Shown: positions 33,112-42,595 of the stretch, one piece after another | How positions within the stretch are numbered: the first letter of the stretch is position 1 | How the letters are laid out: each line of letters begins with the position of its first letter | NCBI GenBank assembly: GCA_031287575.1 | Contig: JAITSV010000056.1 | Coordinates: 1 to 64,000 of the forward strand | Direction of reading: 5' to 3' | From: Desulfovibrio sp. | GTDB taxonomy: Bacteria; Desulfobacterota; Desulfovibrionia; Desulfovibrionales; Desulfovibrionaceae | Length of the DNA: 64,000 nt | The notes under the pieces: generated by a model | The model's database searches: none | Told to the model about the DNA's origin: nothing | The model's input: the letters and a program-made list of their open reading frames with translations, nothing else | Program-made: the position numbers and the translations under genes

Positions 33112-35307
33112 ATGTCCGCAGCCAGCCCTTCCCCCGGTTCGTCCACGGCATCCCATCCCCCATCCCGCCCGATCCTGCGGCTTGCCCCCCGCGTGGTGCG
33201 CACCTCGTGCCGGGGATGCCACGGCGTCTGCCAGGTGCTTGTACATCTGGACGACGCGGGCAACCCGGTGCGCGTCACCGGTGATCCGGACAGCCCCACC
33301 AGCCGGGGTTACATCTGCCCCAAGGGCGCGGCGGGGCCGCAACTGGTCGCCCACCCCCACCGGGTGCGCCGCCCCCTGCTGCGCACCGGGCCGCGCGGCG
33401 CGGGCCAGTGGAAGGAAATCGGCTGGGAGGCGGCGCTTACCCTCATGGCCTCCACCTTCGACCGGGTGCGGCGCGAATCCGGGCCGGAATACATCGCGCT
33501 GTGCCAGGGCACGGGCCGCCCGTACACCGAATTCACCGGGCGGTTCATCCACGCGCTGGGTTCGCCCAACTTCGTCTCGCCGGGGCACAACTGCTTTCTG
33601 CCGCGCGTCATCGCCTCGTCCATCACCGTAGGCTGGCTGCCCGTGGCCGACGTGTACGGCCACGGCGGCGCCATGCCGCGCTGCATGCTGGTCTTCGGGG
33701 CCAACGCCATGGAAACCGGGGCCGCCGATGGCATGTGCGGGGCCATGATGCGCCGCGCCCTGCGCGGGGCGGAACAGGTCATCGTGGCCGACCCGCGCCG
33801 CACCTCCGCCGCGCGCGCGGCCACGCAGCACCTGCAACTGCGCCCTGGCACGGAGTGCGCGCTGGTGCTGGCCCTGCTGCACGTGATCATCGGCGAGGGG
33901 CTGCACGACGCGGACTTCGTGTCCCGCCACTGTACCGGCTTTGCCGAACTGGCCGAGCACGTGCGCGCCTTTTCGCCGGAGTGGGCCGCGCCCATCACCC
34001 GCGTGCCCGCGCAGGACATCATTGCCGCCGCCCGCACGCTGGCCACGGAAAAACCCGCCAGCCTGCTGTGGGGCAACGGCATAGACACCAGCGTCAACGC
34101 CTTCCAGACCGGACGCGCCCTGCTGCTGCTCATGGCCGTCACCGGCAACCTCGACGTACCGGGCGGCATGGTGCACTGGGTGCCCCCGCCGGACATCCGC
34201 TGCAAGTCGCCGCTGGAAAACAAGAAGGTGCTGGGCATGCACCTGCTGTCGCCGGAGCAGAAGGCCCGCATGATCGGCGCGGGGCGCTTTCCCTTCGGCC
34301 CCGGCTGCCATCAGCCCGGCTTCTGGCGGGCCTGCGTCGACGGCCAGCCGTACCGCCCCCGCGCGGTGTGGCTGGTGGGCACCAACCCCATGCTTACCGC
34401 CACCCGTGGCGACGTGGTGGAAGCCGCCCTGCGCGACCACGTGGAGTTCAGCGTAGTGTCCGATTTCTTCCTGACGCCCACGGCGCAACTGGCCGACCTG
34501 GTGCTGCCCGCCGCCCACTGGCTGGAGCAGGACGACGTGGTCTACTTTCACAAATTGTGGTGCGTGCTGGCCCGCCGCAGGCTGGCCCATGGCCCGCATT
34601 CCGGCGAGGCCCGCGACGACCGCGCCGTGATCCTGGACCTGGCCCACCGCCTGGGCCTGGACGAGGCCTTTCCCTGGCCGGACTGGGACGCCTATCTGGC
34701 CTGGCTGCTGGAACCTTCCGGCATGGACTTTCGCGCTTTCACCGAAAAGGGGCTGGTGCTCGGCCCCATGCGCTACCGCAAGCACGAGACGGACGGCTTT
34801 CCCACGCCCAGCGGCAAGGTGGAACTGGTCAGTTCCGTCATGGCCGGGGCAGGCCGCCCGCCCCTGCCCGTGTACGTGGAACCGCCCCTGTCGCCGGTAT
34901 CCACGCCCGAGGTGGCCGCCGCGTACCCGTTCATCCTCATGTCCGGGTGCAAGGTGCTGCCCTTCTTCCATTCCGAGGGGCGGCAGATCGACGCGCTGCG
35001 CCGCCTGCGCCCGGAACCCCGCGTGGCCGTGCACCCCGATGCGCTGGCCCGCCTGGGTCTTGCCGACGGCGACGCCGTGCGGGTGGTCTCCCCATACGGG
35101 CAGGCGCTCTTTGTGGTTGCCGCCGACGACAGCCTGCCGCCCGACGTGGTGCAGGCCGACCATGGCTGGTGGTTTCCAGAACGGCCCGGCCCGGACCACG
35201 GCTGGCGCGAAAGCTGCGCCAACCTGTTGTACGGGCACGACCACTTCGACCCGGACAGCGGCGCGGAGCCGTTGAAGTGCGGGCTTTGCCGCATCGAACG
35301 GGCGTAG
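33112..35307 (+). CDS. molybdopterin (Mo/W) oxidoreductase catalytic subunit
   Basis: The 731-residue protein is a DMSO-reductase-family enzyme with an N-terminal [4Fe-4S] site (Cys33, Cys36, Cys40 and Cys69: SCRGCHGVC...CPKG). A Cys in SPGHNCFLP (Cys161) sits where the metal ligand is in polysulfide/thiosulfate reductases and acetylene hydratase. The C-terminal ~120 residues match the dinucleotide-binding domain. No twin-arginine signal is visible and no iron-sulfur or membrane subunit adjoins it, so it is probably a soluble cytoplasmic enzyme acting alone. AAGGAG six bases before ATG 33112 supports the start. The substrate cannot be told. Confidence 0.87.
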   Translation: MSAASPSPGSSTASHPPSRPILRLAPRVVRTSCRGCHGVCQVLVHLDDAGNPVRVTGDPDSPTSRGYICPKGAAGPQLVAHPHRVRRPLLRTGPRGAGQWKEIGWEAALTLMASTFDRVRRESGPEYIALCQGTGRPYTEFTGRFIHALGSPNFVSPGHNCFLPRVIASSITVGWLPVADVYGHGGAMPRCMLVFGANAMETGAADGMCGAMMRRALRGAEQVIVADPRRTSAARAATQHLQLRPGTECALVLALLHVIIGEGLHDADFVSRHCTGFAELAEHVRAFSPEWAAPITRVPAQDIIAAARTLATEKPASLLWGNGIDTSVNAFQTGRALLLLMAVTGNLDVPGGMVHWVPPPDIRCKSPLENKKVLGMHLLSPEQKARMIGAGRFPFGPGCHQPGFWRACVDGQPYRPRAVWLVGTNPMLTATRGDVVEAALRDHVEFSVVSDFFLTPTAQLADLVLPAAHWLEQDDVVYFHKLWCVLARRRLAHGPHSGEARDDRAVILDLAHRLGLDEAFPWPDWDAYLAWLLEPSGMDFRAFTEKGLVLGPMRYRKHETDGFPTPSGKVELVSSVMAGAGRPPLPVYVEPPLSPVSTPEVAAAYPFILMSGCKVLPFFHSEGRQIDALRRLRPEPRVAVHPDALARLGLADGDAVRVVSPYGQALFVVAADDSLPPDVVQADHGWWFPERPGPDHGWRESCANLLYGHDHFDPDSGAEPLKCGLCRIERA

Positions 35308-35310
35308 GGG

Positions 35311-35439
35311 TTCCAAATTGTCCTTTCGCCCGTTGGCTGCGTCAAACTTCGCCTGCCATGTCGGTCGAATACGGTAAGAGTATACTCCCTCATGGCAGGC
35401 TCGTTTTCCTTGCCAACGAACGAAAATCCTAATTTGGAA
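35311..35439. repeat. long imperfect inverted repeat (hairpin element 2)
   Basis: Paired blocks TTCCAAATT/AATTTGGAA, TTTCG/CGAAA, GTTGGC/GCCAAC and GCCTGCCATG/CATGGCAGGC run inwards to an apex containing AAGAGTATACTCCCTCA (35376-35392). It starts four bases after the oxidoreductase stop and contains no reading frame. The apex resembles that of the element at 11757-11855. It could end transcription or be a member of a dispersed repeat family. Confidence 0.75.
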
Positions 35440-35602
35440 ACAGCCCTTGATCTGGGGGCGATCTAGGAGGAAAATGTAACGGGGTTCCCCCCCCCCGAAT
35501 TGACCGGGCACACCACTTCCCGTATCCTGCTGCATCTTTCTTCGCGTCCCGGACGGACCGCCTGAACGGCCGCCGGAAAACCCCCAGCAGGAACGCACGA
35601 TC

Positions 35603-37312
35603 ATGAGCGATCACAATGCCAGCGAGCCCGACCGCAAGGCCGAGCCGGGTCTCGACTTCATCCGCGCGCTGATTACGGCGGACAACGCCAATGGCCGCTT
35701 CGACAGCCGGGTGCACACCCGCTTTCCCCCGGAACCCAACGGCTACCTGCACATCGGGCATGCCAAGTCCATCTGCCTCAACTTCGGGGTGGCACGGGAA
35801 TTCGGCGGCAAGTGCAACCTGCGCTTTGACGACACCAACCCGCTGAAGGAAAGCCAGGAATACGTGGATTCCATCCGCGAGGACGTGAAGTGGCTTGGCG
35901 GCGACTGGCAAGACCGCGAATTCTACGCCTCCGACTATTTCGAGCAGCTCTACCAGCACGCGGAGCAGCTGATCCTGGCGGGCAAGGCCTACGTGGACAG
36001 CCTGTCGGCGGACGAAATCCGCGCGCATCGCGGCACGCTGACCGCCCCCGGCACGGAAAGCCCCTACCGCAACCGCAGCGTGGAGGAAAACCTGGACCTG
36101 TTCCGGCGCATGCGCGCGGGCGAGTTCAAGGACGGCGAACACGTGCTGCGCGCCAAGATCGACATGGCCTCGCCCAACGTGGTCATGCGCGACCCCACGC
36201 TGTACCGCATCCGCCATGCCCATCACCACCGCACCGGTGATGCGTGGTGCATCTACCCGATGTACGACTACACGCACTGCATCTCGGATTCCATCGAGGG
36301 CATCACCCACTCCGTGTGCACGCTGGAATTCGTGAACAACCGCGAACTCTACGACTGGACGCTGGATACCCTGGGCATCTACCACCCGCAGCAACTAGAA
36401 TTTGCCCGGCTGAACCTGACCTACACCGTACTGTCCAAGCGCAAGCTGATCCAGCTTGTGGAGGGCGGCTACGTGAACGGCTGGGACGACCCGCGCATGC
36501 CCACCATCAGCGGGCTGCGCCGCCGGGGCGTAACGCCCGAGGCGTTGCAGGACTTCTGCGCGCGCATCGGGGTGGCCAAGGCCGATTCGGTGGTGGATTT
36601 CTCGCTGCTGGAATTCTGCATGCGCGAACACCTGAACGCCGTGGCCCCGCGCGTGATGGGCGTGCTGGACCCCATCAAGGTCGTCATCGAGAACTACCCC
36701 GACGACCAGGTGGAAACCTTCGACATGCCCTACCACCCGGAGGATGCGTCGCACGGGTCGCGCACGGTGCCGTTCTCGAAGGTGCTGTACATCGAACGCG
36801 ACGACTTCCGCGAAGACCCGCCCAAGAAGTACCACCGCCTGGCCCCAGGCGCCGAGGTGCGGCTGCGTTACGCCTACTACATCACCTGCCGCGAGGTGGT
36901 GAAGGACGCGGACGGCAACATCACGGAACTGCGCTGCACCTACGACCCGGCCACCAAGGGCGGCTGGTCGCAGGACGGGCGCAAGGTGAAGGGCACCATC
37001 CACTGGGTGTCCGCCGCGCATGCCCTGCACGCGGAAGTGCGCCTATACGAACACCTGTTCTCGGTGGAAAACCCCAACGCGGCGGAAGAAGGCAAGACCT
37101 TCGTGGACTACCTGAACCCCGATTCGCTGAAGACCGTCACCGCCATGCTGGAACCGGCCCTGGCCGACGTGGCCCCCGGCACCCGCGTGCAGTTCGAGCG
37201 CATTGGCTACTTCTGCGCCGACAAGGATGGCGCGCCCGGCAAGCCGGTGTTCAACCGCACCGTGGGCCTGCGCGACAGTTGGGCGAAGATCGAGAAGAAG
37301 GAAGGCGCGTAA
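35603..37312 (+). CDS. glnS: glutaminyl-tRNA synthetase
   Basis: The 569-residue enzyme charges tRNA-Gln with glutamine. The class I signature HIGH appears as [15 protein letters not shown] near residue 50, and VLSKRKL corresponds to KMSKS. The catalytic and anticodon-binding beta-barrel domains are complete and no C-terminal Yqey-type extension is present. ATG 35603 is preceded by a weak AGGA. A poly-C run (35487-35495) lies about 110 bases upstream. Confidence 0.97.
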   Translation: MSDHNASEPDRKAEPGLDFIRALITADNANGRFDSRVHTRFPPEPNGYLHIGHAKSICLNFGVAREFGGKCNLRFDDTNPLKESQEYVDSIREDVKWLGGDWQDREFYASDYFEQLYQHAEQLILAGKAYVDSLSADEIRAHRGTLTAPGTESPYRNRSVEENLDLFRRMRAGEFKDGEHVLRAKIDMASPNVVMRDPTLYRIRHAHHHRTGDAWCIYPMYDYTHCISDSIEGITHSVCTLEFVNNRELYDWTLDTLGIYHPQQLEFARLNLTYTVLSKRKLIQLVEGGYVNGWDDPRMPTISGLRRRGVTPEALQDFCARIGVAKADSVVDFSLLEFCMREHLNAVAPRVMGVLDPIKVVIENYPDDQVETFDMPYHPEDASHGSRTVPFSKVLYIERDDFREDPPKKYHRLAPGAEVRLRYAYYITCREVVKDADGNITELRCTYDPATKGGWSQDGRKVKGTIHWVSAAHALHAEVRLYEHLFSVENPNAAEEGKTFVDYLNPDSLKTVTAMLEPALADVAPGTRVQFERIGYFCADKDGAPGKPVFNRTVGLRDSWAKIEKKEGA

Positions 37313-37344
37313 ACCCGCGCAGAACAGAGACAGAAGAATGCACG

Positions 37345-37378
37345 ACACCCCGGCGGGAGCCATCCCGCCGGGGTGTTT
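37345..37378 (+). terminator. terminator after glnS
   Basis: ACACCCCGGCGGG and CCCGCCGGGGTGT pair over 13 bases with a six-base loop, followed by TTCGGTTTTG. It starts 33 bases after the stop codon. Confidence 0.85.
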
Positions 37379-37451
37379 CGGTTTTGGGGACGAACGAGGT
37401 TACCTGCCTGCCCTACCCCTCAAAAGAGAGAGGGGAACAAACAGGAGCGCC

Positions 37452-38531
37452 TCAGTATCCCATGTGTTTCTTGACCGACTTCACCATCTTGCCGAAGGCC
37501 TTGTCCTTCCTGCGCCGGTCGAGCTGCGATAGTTCGCTGAACTCGGCCTCTTTTCGCAGCTTCAGATAGTTACGGTAGTGCGAGGCGGACAGCTCGCCAC
37601 GGTCCACGGCGGCCCGCACGGCGCAGCCCGCCTCGTGTTCGTGGCGGCAGTCGGCATAGCGGCACTCTCCCGCCAGCAGGGCGATGTCCGCAAAGCCTGC
37701 GTCCACGCCATCCGCCGCAGCCACGGTGCCCACCTCGCGCATGCCCGGCGTGTCCACCACCAGCGCCCCGCCATCCAGCATGGTAAGCTGGCGACGGGTG
37801 GTGGTGTGGGTGCCTTCGCCGGTGGCGCTCACAGCACGTGTGGCATGCGCGTGCCCGTGCAAGGCTTCCGCCCCTGCCTGCCCGCGCGTCAGCTGGTTGA
37901 GCAGAGTCGTTTTGCCCACGCCCGACGAACCGAGCAGGCAATAGGTCCTGCCCGGCGCAAGCGCCTGACGCAGCGCATCCAGCCCGGCCCCGGTCACGCT
38001 GCTGAGGGCGATGACCCGCGCAGGCGTGACGGCAGCCACCACCGCCTGCAGGTTGGCGAGATCGTCCGGGGTGACCAGGTCCGTCTTGGTCAGCACCACC
38101 ACAGGCTCCACGCCCCCGTCCGCCAGCATGACCAGATAGCGTTCCAGCCTGCCGGGGTTGAAGTCGTAGTGGCACGACTGCACGACAAACGCCGTGTCGA
38201 TGTTGGCCGCGATCATCTGCATGGCGTAGCCGTCGCCCGCCGCCTTGCGCCGCAGCACGGTCCGGCGCGGGAACACCCGGTGGATGATGCCCGCCGTTCC
38301 GTCGCTGTGCCACTGCGCCGTCACCCAGTCGCCCACGCACGGCAGGTCGGCGGGATTGTCCGTATGGTAGGCAAGCCTGCCCGCCAGTTCCGCCGGAACC
38401 TCGCCCCCTTCGCCCCGTATGCGGAACACCCCCCGGTCCACCGCGCAGACTCGGGCAACGCCGCAACCTTCCATGAACATTTCCGCCGTGTGTGCGGCAA
38501 ACCACGGGTCGAAACCCCATGATTGCAACAT
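37452..38531 (-). CDS. rsgA: ribosome small-subunit GTPase RsgA
   Basis: The 359-residue circularly permuted GTPase shows the G4 motif LTKTDL first, then G1 GSSGVGKTTLLN and G3 DTPGMRE, and a C-terminal zinc site (ECRYADCRHEHEAGC). RsgA helps mature the 30S subunit. ATG 38531 places the start just before the oligonucleotide-binding N-terminal domain (MLQSWGFDPWFA), as in relatives. ATG 38546 in the same frame is an alternative; both have GAGG-like sequences upstream because of a tandem ATGAGGTA repeat. Confidence 0.93.
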   Translation of the reverse strand: MLQSWGFDPWFAAHTAEMFMEGCGVARVCAVDRGVFRIRGEGGEVPAELAGRLAYHTDNPADLPCVGDWVTAQWHSDGTAGIIHRVFPRRTVLRRKAAGDGYAMQMIAANIDTAFVVQSCHYDFNPGRLERYLVMLADGGVEPVVVLTKTDLVTPDDLANLQAVVAAVTPARVIALSSVTGAGLDALRQALAPGRTYCLLGSSGVGKTTLLNQLTRGQAGAEALHGHAHATRAVSATGEGTHTTTRRQLTMLDGGALVVDTPGMREVGTVAAADGVDAGFADIALLAGECRYADCRHEHEAGCAVRAAVDRGELSASHYRNYLKLRKEAEFSELSQLDRRRKDKAFGKMVKSVKKHMGY

Positions 38532-38605
38532 GATGGTATACCTCATGCCTACCTCATGAAGGACCGGGCGCATGCCTCGGCCCCTTCGGGTTGTCGTTGT
38601 TGGCG

Positions 38606-39142
38606 CTAGGCCTGTTCCGCGAAAGCCGGGTGGGCGACGATGTCGCCCTGCGGCTGCCAGTGGCCGAAGCGCACGGCCAGCACGTACTGGTCGGGCACGC
38701 CGGGATAGTGCAGCCCCGGCACGCAGGCAAAGCCGAGGCGGGTGTAGTAGCCGGGGTCGCCCACCAGCACCACGCCCAAGGCCCCGGCGTCGCGCATGCG
38801 GCGCAGCGCCTCGCGGATCAGGGCGGAGCCGATGCCCCGGCCCTGCATGGGCGGCAGCACGCCCACAGGCCCCAGCAGATGCCAGCCCGCCCTGTCCGAA
38901 CCCACATGGTCTTCTCCCACCACGGCGGGCGAAAGGGTCACGTGGCCCACGGGTTTGCCGTCCACCTCCGCCAGCAGGGAAAGGGTCAGGTCGCCGCTGG
39001 CGCGCAGCAGGCCGGGGATCAGGTGCTCGGTGGGTTCTGCGCCGGGGGCGTGCATGGGGTGGCCCTTGAAGGCCGCGTATTCGATGTGAATGATCGTCCG
39101 GCTGTCCTGTTGGTTGCCGGGGCGTTCGTCTCTGATGTGCAT
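38606..39142 (-). CDS. GNAT-family N-acetyltransferase
   Basis: The 178-residue protein has the GNAT acetyl-CoA motif GVLPPMQGRGIGSALIREAL (about residues 94-113) and the YhbS-like pattern VVLVGDPGYYTRLGF. It should transfer an acetyl group to an amine, but the acceptor is not known. GGAG seven bases before ATG 39142 supports the start. It lies 74 bases upstream of rsgA on the same strand and may share its transcript. Confidence 0.9.
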   Translation of the reverse strand: MHIRDERPGNQQDSRTIIHIEYAAFKGHPMHAPGAEPTEHLIPGLLRASGDLTLSLLAEVDGKPVGHVTLSPAVVGEDHVGSDRAGWHLLGPVGVLPPMQGRGIGSALIREALRRMRDAGALGVVLVGDPGYYTRLGFACVPGLHYPGVPDQYVLAVRFGHWQPQGDIVAHPAFAEQA

Positions 39143-39773
39143 TGCGTCACTCCTGAAGTACGGCGCGCGACACGACGGGCGCGGACCGGACAGGCTGCCC
39201 GGCGGCGCACGACCGCCATGCGGCGCGCATGGCGAAAGATCGGCCTGGAAACGTCAGAAGGATGGTTGCGGGACGAGAGCAAAGACCACCATCCGATGAC
39301 ATCGGACGGAACCGGCAGGGCGGGATGGGGCGGGGCCGGGTGACGGCCCCGTGCGGGCAGCGCCCCCTTCGGGCAGGGGACGGCATGCCGTCGCGCCTAC
39401 CGGGTGCGGCTTTCGCCAGCAATTTGCTGGCAATTTTCCCGCAACCGGGGGGCGACAATCTCTGGTGCGAATCGCTGCAAAAAAACCTCGGCGCGTACGC
39501 CTGCAAGCAGAAAGACGTGAGCCGGACGGGCCGCGCCGCAAGCCTTGGGGCAGCGCGCGGGGCAATCCGCCGGGTGTCCGATGCGGACAGGCCGAACATA
39601 GTACGAATTTTCGCGGCGGCAAAGCCCCCGCCAGGATGGAAGGCATACGCCTGCGGCGGTCAGCGGGCGGTCAACGGAGCGCCCTCACGGCTCGACACAT
39701 CCCAACAATAAATTACGGTTCCAGCGTATTACGCACAAAAAATAAAAACTGCGCACACCTCGCGCATTTCCCG
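39143..39773. other. intergenic stretch without a gene
   Basis: Reading frames here have low-complexity Arg/Pro translations and no ribosome sites. Structures seen are a GGATGGT/ACCATCC hairpin (about 39266-39297) and a perfect GCCAGCAA-T-TTGCTGGC hairpin with following AATTTT (39415-39437), which could end a transcript. No conserved RNA was recognised. The tRNA promoter follows. Confidence 0.5.
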
Positions 39774-39802
39774 TTGACAACCGGGGGCCTGACGGATAGA
39801 TA
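39774..39802 (+). promoter_or_regulatory. promoter of the tRNA-Gln/tRNA-Glu unit
   Basis: TTGACA (39774-39779), 17 bases and TAGATA (39797-39802) end 14 bases before the first tRNA. The upstream stretch is AT-rich (ACAAAAAATAAAAA), typical for stable RNA promoters. Confidence 0.8.
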
Positions 39803-39816
39803 CACAACCTCGTTGT

Positions 39817-39891
39817 TGGGCTGTCGTTCAATTGGCAGGACGGCGGATTCTGGCTCCGCTAATCTAGGTTCGAGTCCTAGCAGCCCAGCCA
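39817..39891 (+). tRNA. tRNA-Gln (CTG)
   Basis: The acceptor stem pairs TGGGCTG with CAGCCCA, followed by G and encoded CCA. The anticodon stem GCGGA/TCCGC encloses TTCTGGC, so the anticodon is CTG. The T-arm is CTAGG-TTCGAGT-CCTAG. Confidence 0.93.
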
Positions 39892-39897
39892 ACATGC

Positions 39898-39974
39898 GTT
39901 CCCATCGTCTAGCCGGCCTAGGACAACGGCCTTTCACGCCGTCGACGGGGGTTCAAATCCCCCTGGGAACGCCA
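39898..39974 (+). tRNA. tRNA-Glu (TTC)
   Basis: The acceptor stem pairs GTTCCCA with TGGGAAC, followed by G and encoded CCA. The anticodon stem ACGGC/GCCGT encloses CTTTCAC, so the anticodon is TTC. Six bases separate it from the tRNA-Gln gene, and both should be cut from one transcript. Confidence 0.93.
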
Positions 39975-39984
39975 CCACGCCATC

Positions 39985-40014
39985 AAAGGGGTCACGGTTC
40001 ACCGTGACCCCTTT
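39985..40014 (+). terminator. terminator after the tRNA pair
   Basis: AAAGGGGTCACGG pairs perfectly with CCGTGACCCCTTT across a TTCA tetraloop. It begins 11 bases after tRNA-Glu. Confidence 0.85.
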
Positions 40015-40147
40015 CGCGTATATGCGGCGCGCCGCCGCGCGAAAACGCGGGTTCGCCCGCAGCCCCACCACGCCCGCACACCGCGCGGCATGCCGGAATC
40101 TGCCATTCCACTCCCCCCCGGCCGCCCGCGCACAAGCAGGAGGCCCC

Positions 40148-41488
40148 ATGGACATCGCCGCCTTTTTCGCCGCCGAAGTAAAGCCCGCGCTGGGCTGCAC
40201 CGAACCGGGGGCCGTGGCCCTTGCCGCCGCCACCGCCGCGCGCCATCTGCCCGCCCCGCCGGAGCGCATCCATCTGCGCCTTTCGGCCAACATCTACAAG
40301 AACGGCCAATCCGTGGGCATTCCCGGCGCGCAGGGGCTGCGCGGCAACATGCTGGCATCCGCGCTGGGCGCACTGGCAGGCGATGCGGACATGGGCCTGC
40401 AAGCACTGGCCGCCGTTACCGCCGACGACGTGGCCGCCGCCCGCGCCCTGACCGAACGCGGTGCGGTAACTCAGGAAATCGTGCAGGACGTGCCCACCGT
40501 GTACGCCGAGGCGGAACTGTACCGCCCCGGCCATCTGGTGGTGGCCGTGGTGGCCGGGCGGCACGACCGCGTGGCCGAGGTGCGCCACAATGGGCAGGTG
40601 GTCTACCGGGCGGAAGACGCCCTGGGCGGCGACAGCCTGCCCCCGTACATGGCCGACCTGCAACGGGCCGCCTTTGACGACCTGTGGAACTGGGCCGAAG
40701 GGATCGACGCAGACCTCGCCCGCGACCTGCTGCGCGGCGCGGAAATGAATCTGGCCGTGGCCGAACAGGGGCTGACCAGCCCGTGGGGCCTGGCCGTGGG
40801 GCATACCCTGGGAATGGCCCTGCGCGGCGGAGATTGCCGGAACGCCAGCTCTTCCGACGCCCGCGCACCCGGCTCCTGTGCACATGACGCCTGCGGGCCG
40901 GACATCAGCGCCCGCGTGAAGGCCACCACGGCTGCCGCCGCCGACGTGCGCATGGCCGGGGCCAACCAGCCGGTCATGAGCAGCGCCGGTTCCGGCAACC
41001 ACGGGCTTACCGCCATCATTCCCCCGGCCCTGGCCGCGCGCGCCTGGGGCCGCAGCGATGCAGAACTGGCCCGCGCGCTGGCCCTGTCGCACTTGGTCAC
41101 CGGCGCGGTAAAGGCCCGCACAGGCCGCCTTACCCCGCTGTGCGGCTGCGCCGTGGCCGCCGGGGCGGGCGCCGCCGCCGCGCTGGTGCGCCTTGCGGAC
41201 GGCACGCCCGCGCAGGCCGAACAGGCCGTGGCGCTGGTGTTCTCGTCGGTCATGGGGATGATCTGCGACGGGGCCAAGGGCGGCTGCGCGCTGAAGGTGG
41301 GCACCGCCGCGGCAGAAGCCTGGAGTGCCGCGCAACTGGCCCTGCACGGGCCGGGCATGAACGGGGCCGAGGGCATCGTTTCGCCCGACTTCCGCGCCTC
41401 GCTGCGCTCGCTGGGCGAAGTGTCCAGCCTGGGCTTCGCCGCCGTGGACGTGGCCATCATCCGCCTGCTGGAGCGCGGCGTGCAGTAG
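40148..41488 (+). CDS. UPF0597 / L-cysteine desulfidase-like protein
   Basis: The 446-residue protein belongs to the UPF0597 family, related to serine dehydratase alpha chains; characterised relatives (CyuA/CdsB) break L-cysteine into pyruvate, ammonia and sulfide with a [4Fe-4S] cluster. Cluster ligand regions are kept: Cys17 in LGCTEPGA, TPLCGCAVAAG and MICDGAKGGC. An insert with three Cys at about residues 237-258 (CRNASSSDARAPGSCAHDAC) is not typical. AGGAGG before ATG 40148 supports the start. In a sulfate reducer it could help use cysteine, but that is inference. Confidence 0.87.
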   Translation: MDIAAFFAAEVKPALGCTEPGAVALAAATAARHLPAPPERIHLRLSANIYKNGQSVGIPGAQGLRGNMLASALGALAGDADMGLQALAAVTADDVAAARALTERGAVTQEIVQDVPTVYAEAELYRPGHLVVAVVAGRHDRVAEVRHNGQVVYRAEDALGGDSLPPYMADLQRAAFDDLWNWAEGIDADLARDLLRGAEMNLAVAEQGLTSPWGLAVGHTLGMALRGGDCRNASSSDARAPGSCAHDACGPDISARVKATTAAAADVRMAGANQPVMSSAGSGNHGLTAIIPPALAARAWGRSDAELARALALSHLVTGAVKARTGRLTPLCGCAVAAGAGAAAALVRLADGTPAQAEQAVALVFSSVMGMICDGAKGGCALKVGTAAAEAWSAAQLALHGPGMNGAEGIVSPDFRASLRSLGEVSSLGFAAVDVAIIRLLERGVQ

Positions 41489-41521
41489 GCGGCGCATCGC
41501 CCCCGCGTTCTGGACATACTA

Positions 41522-41558
41522 CAAGAACGGCCCGCCGCATTGCGACGGGCCGTTCTTG
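41522..41558 (+). terminator. terminator after the cysteine desulfidase-like gene
   Basis: CAAGAACGGCCCG and CGGGCCGTTCTTG pair over 13 bases with an 11-base loop. It begins 34 bases after the stop codon and would also act on the minus strand. Confidence 0.8.
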
Positions 41559-41616
41559 CGTCTGACCGTGACAGAGGATCGCAGCGGGGCGAGAAAAGCC
41601 CGCTCCGCACTCCGCG

Positions 41617-42072
41617 TCATTCCGACCAGTGGACCGCTGTTTCCACCTTGATGATGCGGAGTTCCCCGGCCTCCTTCCCAAGAAACACGAGAAGCGACGT
41701 GCATTCCGGCTTGTCCCCTGCAAAATTCACGGGGACCACCATGACGGAATCATTGATGGCTATTGCCTTGTAAACATGAATGGTTTCAAGCCATTCCTCG
41801 TTGGAATCCTGAGAATCCAGAAAATAGTCTGACCAGTAATTCCCCCTGTCCAGTTCGACAAGGTTTCTGTGTACCGTATCTGCATACACATACCGATATA
41901 TTTCTCCATTCTTCAGCGGCTCGTTGCCAAGCAATATTGCCTCTCGCATGTACCACTGATAAAAATAGTAAACAAATTTTTCCGGACTTTCTGAAAACTT
42001 TCGCACAGTGGCATGTCCAGATGCACATCCGCACATAAAGACAAGCATAAGCAGGTATACATATTTTTTCAT
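41617..42072 (-). CDS. DUF3828-like lipoprotein
   Basis: The 151-residue protein has a lipoprotein signal (MKKYVYLLMLVFMCGC, lipid-anchored Cys at residue 16) and a body with FYQWYMREAI, DYFLDSQDSNEEW and VVPVNFAGD, the pattern of DUF3828 (YbjP-like) proteins. The DNA is distinctly AT-richer than its surroundings. It is a paralogue of the gene at 42155, showing FYxWY, YRYV/YKYV and a matching C-terminal strand region. GAGGG seven bases before ATG 42072 supports the start. It lies downstream of a broken Rhs gene on the same strand, where immunity proteins usually sit, but an immunity role is only a hypothesis. Confidence 0.72.
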   Translation of the reverse strand: MKKYVYLLMLVFMCGCASGHATVRKFSESPEKFVYYFYQWYMREAILLGNEPLKNGEIYRYVYADTVHRNLVELDRGNYWSDYFLDSQDSNEEWLETIHVYKAIAINDSVMVVPVNFAGDKPECTSLLVFLGKEAGELRIIKVETAVHWSE

Positions 42073-42154
42073 ATGCACCCTCTTGCGAATCATATGAAAT
42101 AAAGTTGAACGATGCTCAAGCGCTGTTCGCTCTCACCGCATCAACCAATACCCT

Positions 42155-42595
42155 TTACATAAAAGGATACACGTCCATAACCTTGAATATTTTCAGCTCG
42201 CCATCATAGCTCTTTACCAAAACAATCACACTTCGCCTCTCCTGTCCCAGAACAAATTCCACAGGTATCATGGAGACGCCCCCTCCAATGCTAACCGCAT
42301 CCTTCACATCGACAACAACATCAACCCACCACGCCCCATAACTGCCAACCTTGGTGAAATAGTATATCCCGGACGTATCCGCGCGAACATCCGTGATAAG
42401 AGGCTTGGCTACATATTTATAAATTGCATCATTCTTCTCCGCCATATCTTCACCACGGTCTGCCACGAAATACCACGCATAAAAATCATGCACGACTTGT
42501 TCGGGTGACCGCTCCGTGCAGTAGCCATCGACCGCATGAAGAAACAGCATCGCAACTAGCGTGACAATACAATATACCCATCTCAACATCTTCAT
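42155..42595 (-). CDS. DUF3828-like secreted protein, paralogue of the 41617 gene
   Basis: The 146-residue protein has a signal sequence (residues 1-23, MKMLRWVYCIVTLVAMLFLH) and the same core as its neighbour: VVHDFYAWYFVADRG, KNDAIYKYVAKPL, VSIGGGVSMIPVEFVLG and ELKIFKVMDVYPF. It lacks a lipid-anchor Cys. GGAGG five bases before ATG 42595 supports the start. The DNA is AT-rich, unlike flanking genes. The two copies are 82 bases apart on the same strand and probably arose by duplication within the same acquired segment. Confidence 0.72.
   Translation of the reverse strand: MKMLRWVYCIVTLVAMLFLHAVDGYCTERSPEQVVHDFYAWYFVADRGEDMAEKNDAIYKYVAKPLITDVRADTSGIYYFTKVGSYGAWWVDVVVDVKDAVSIGGGVSMIPVEFVLGQERRSVIVLVKSYDGELKIFKVMDVYPFM

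Noticed and set aside
33067-35604. A long minus-strand frame opposite the molybdopterin enzyme
   Set aside because: Antisense shadow of a well-supported gene, without recognisable domains or a ribosome site.
39147-39711. Several overlapping frames between the acetyltransferase and tRNA-Gln
   Set aside because: Arg/Pro/Ala low-complexity translations, no ribosome site and no domain.
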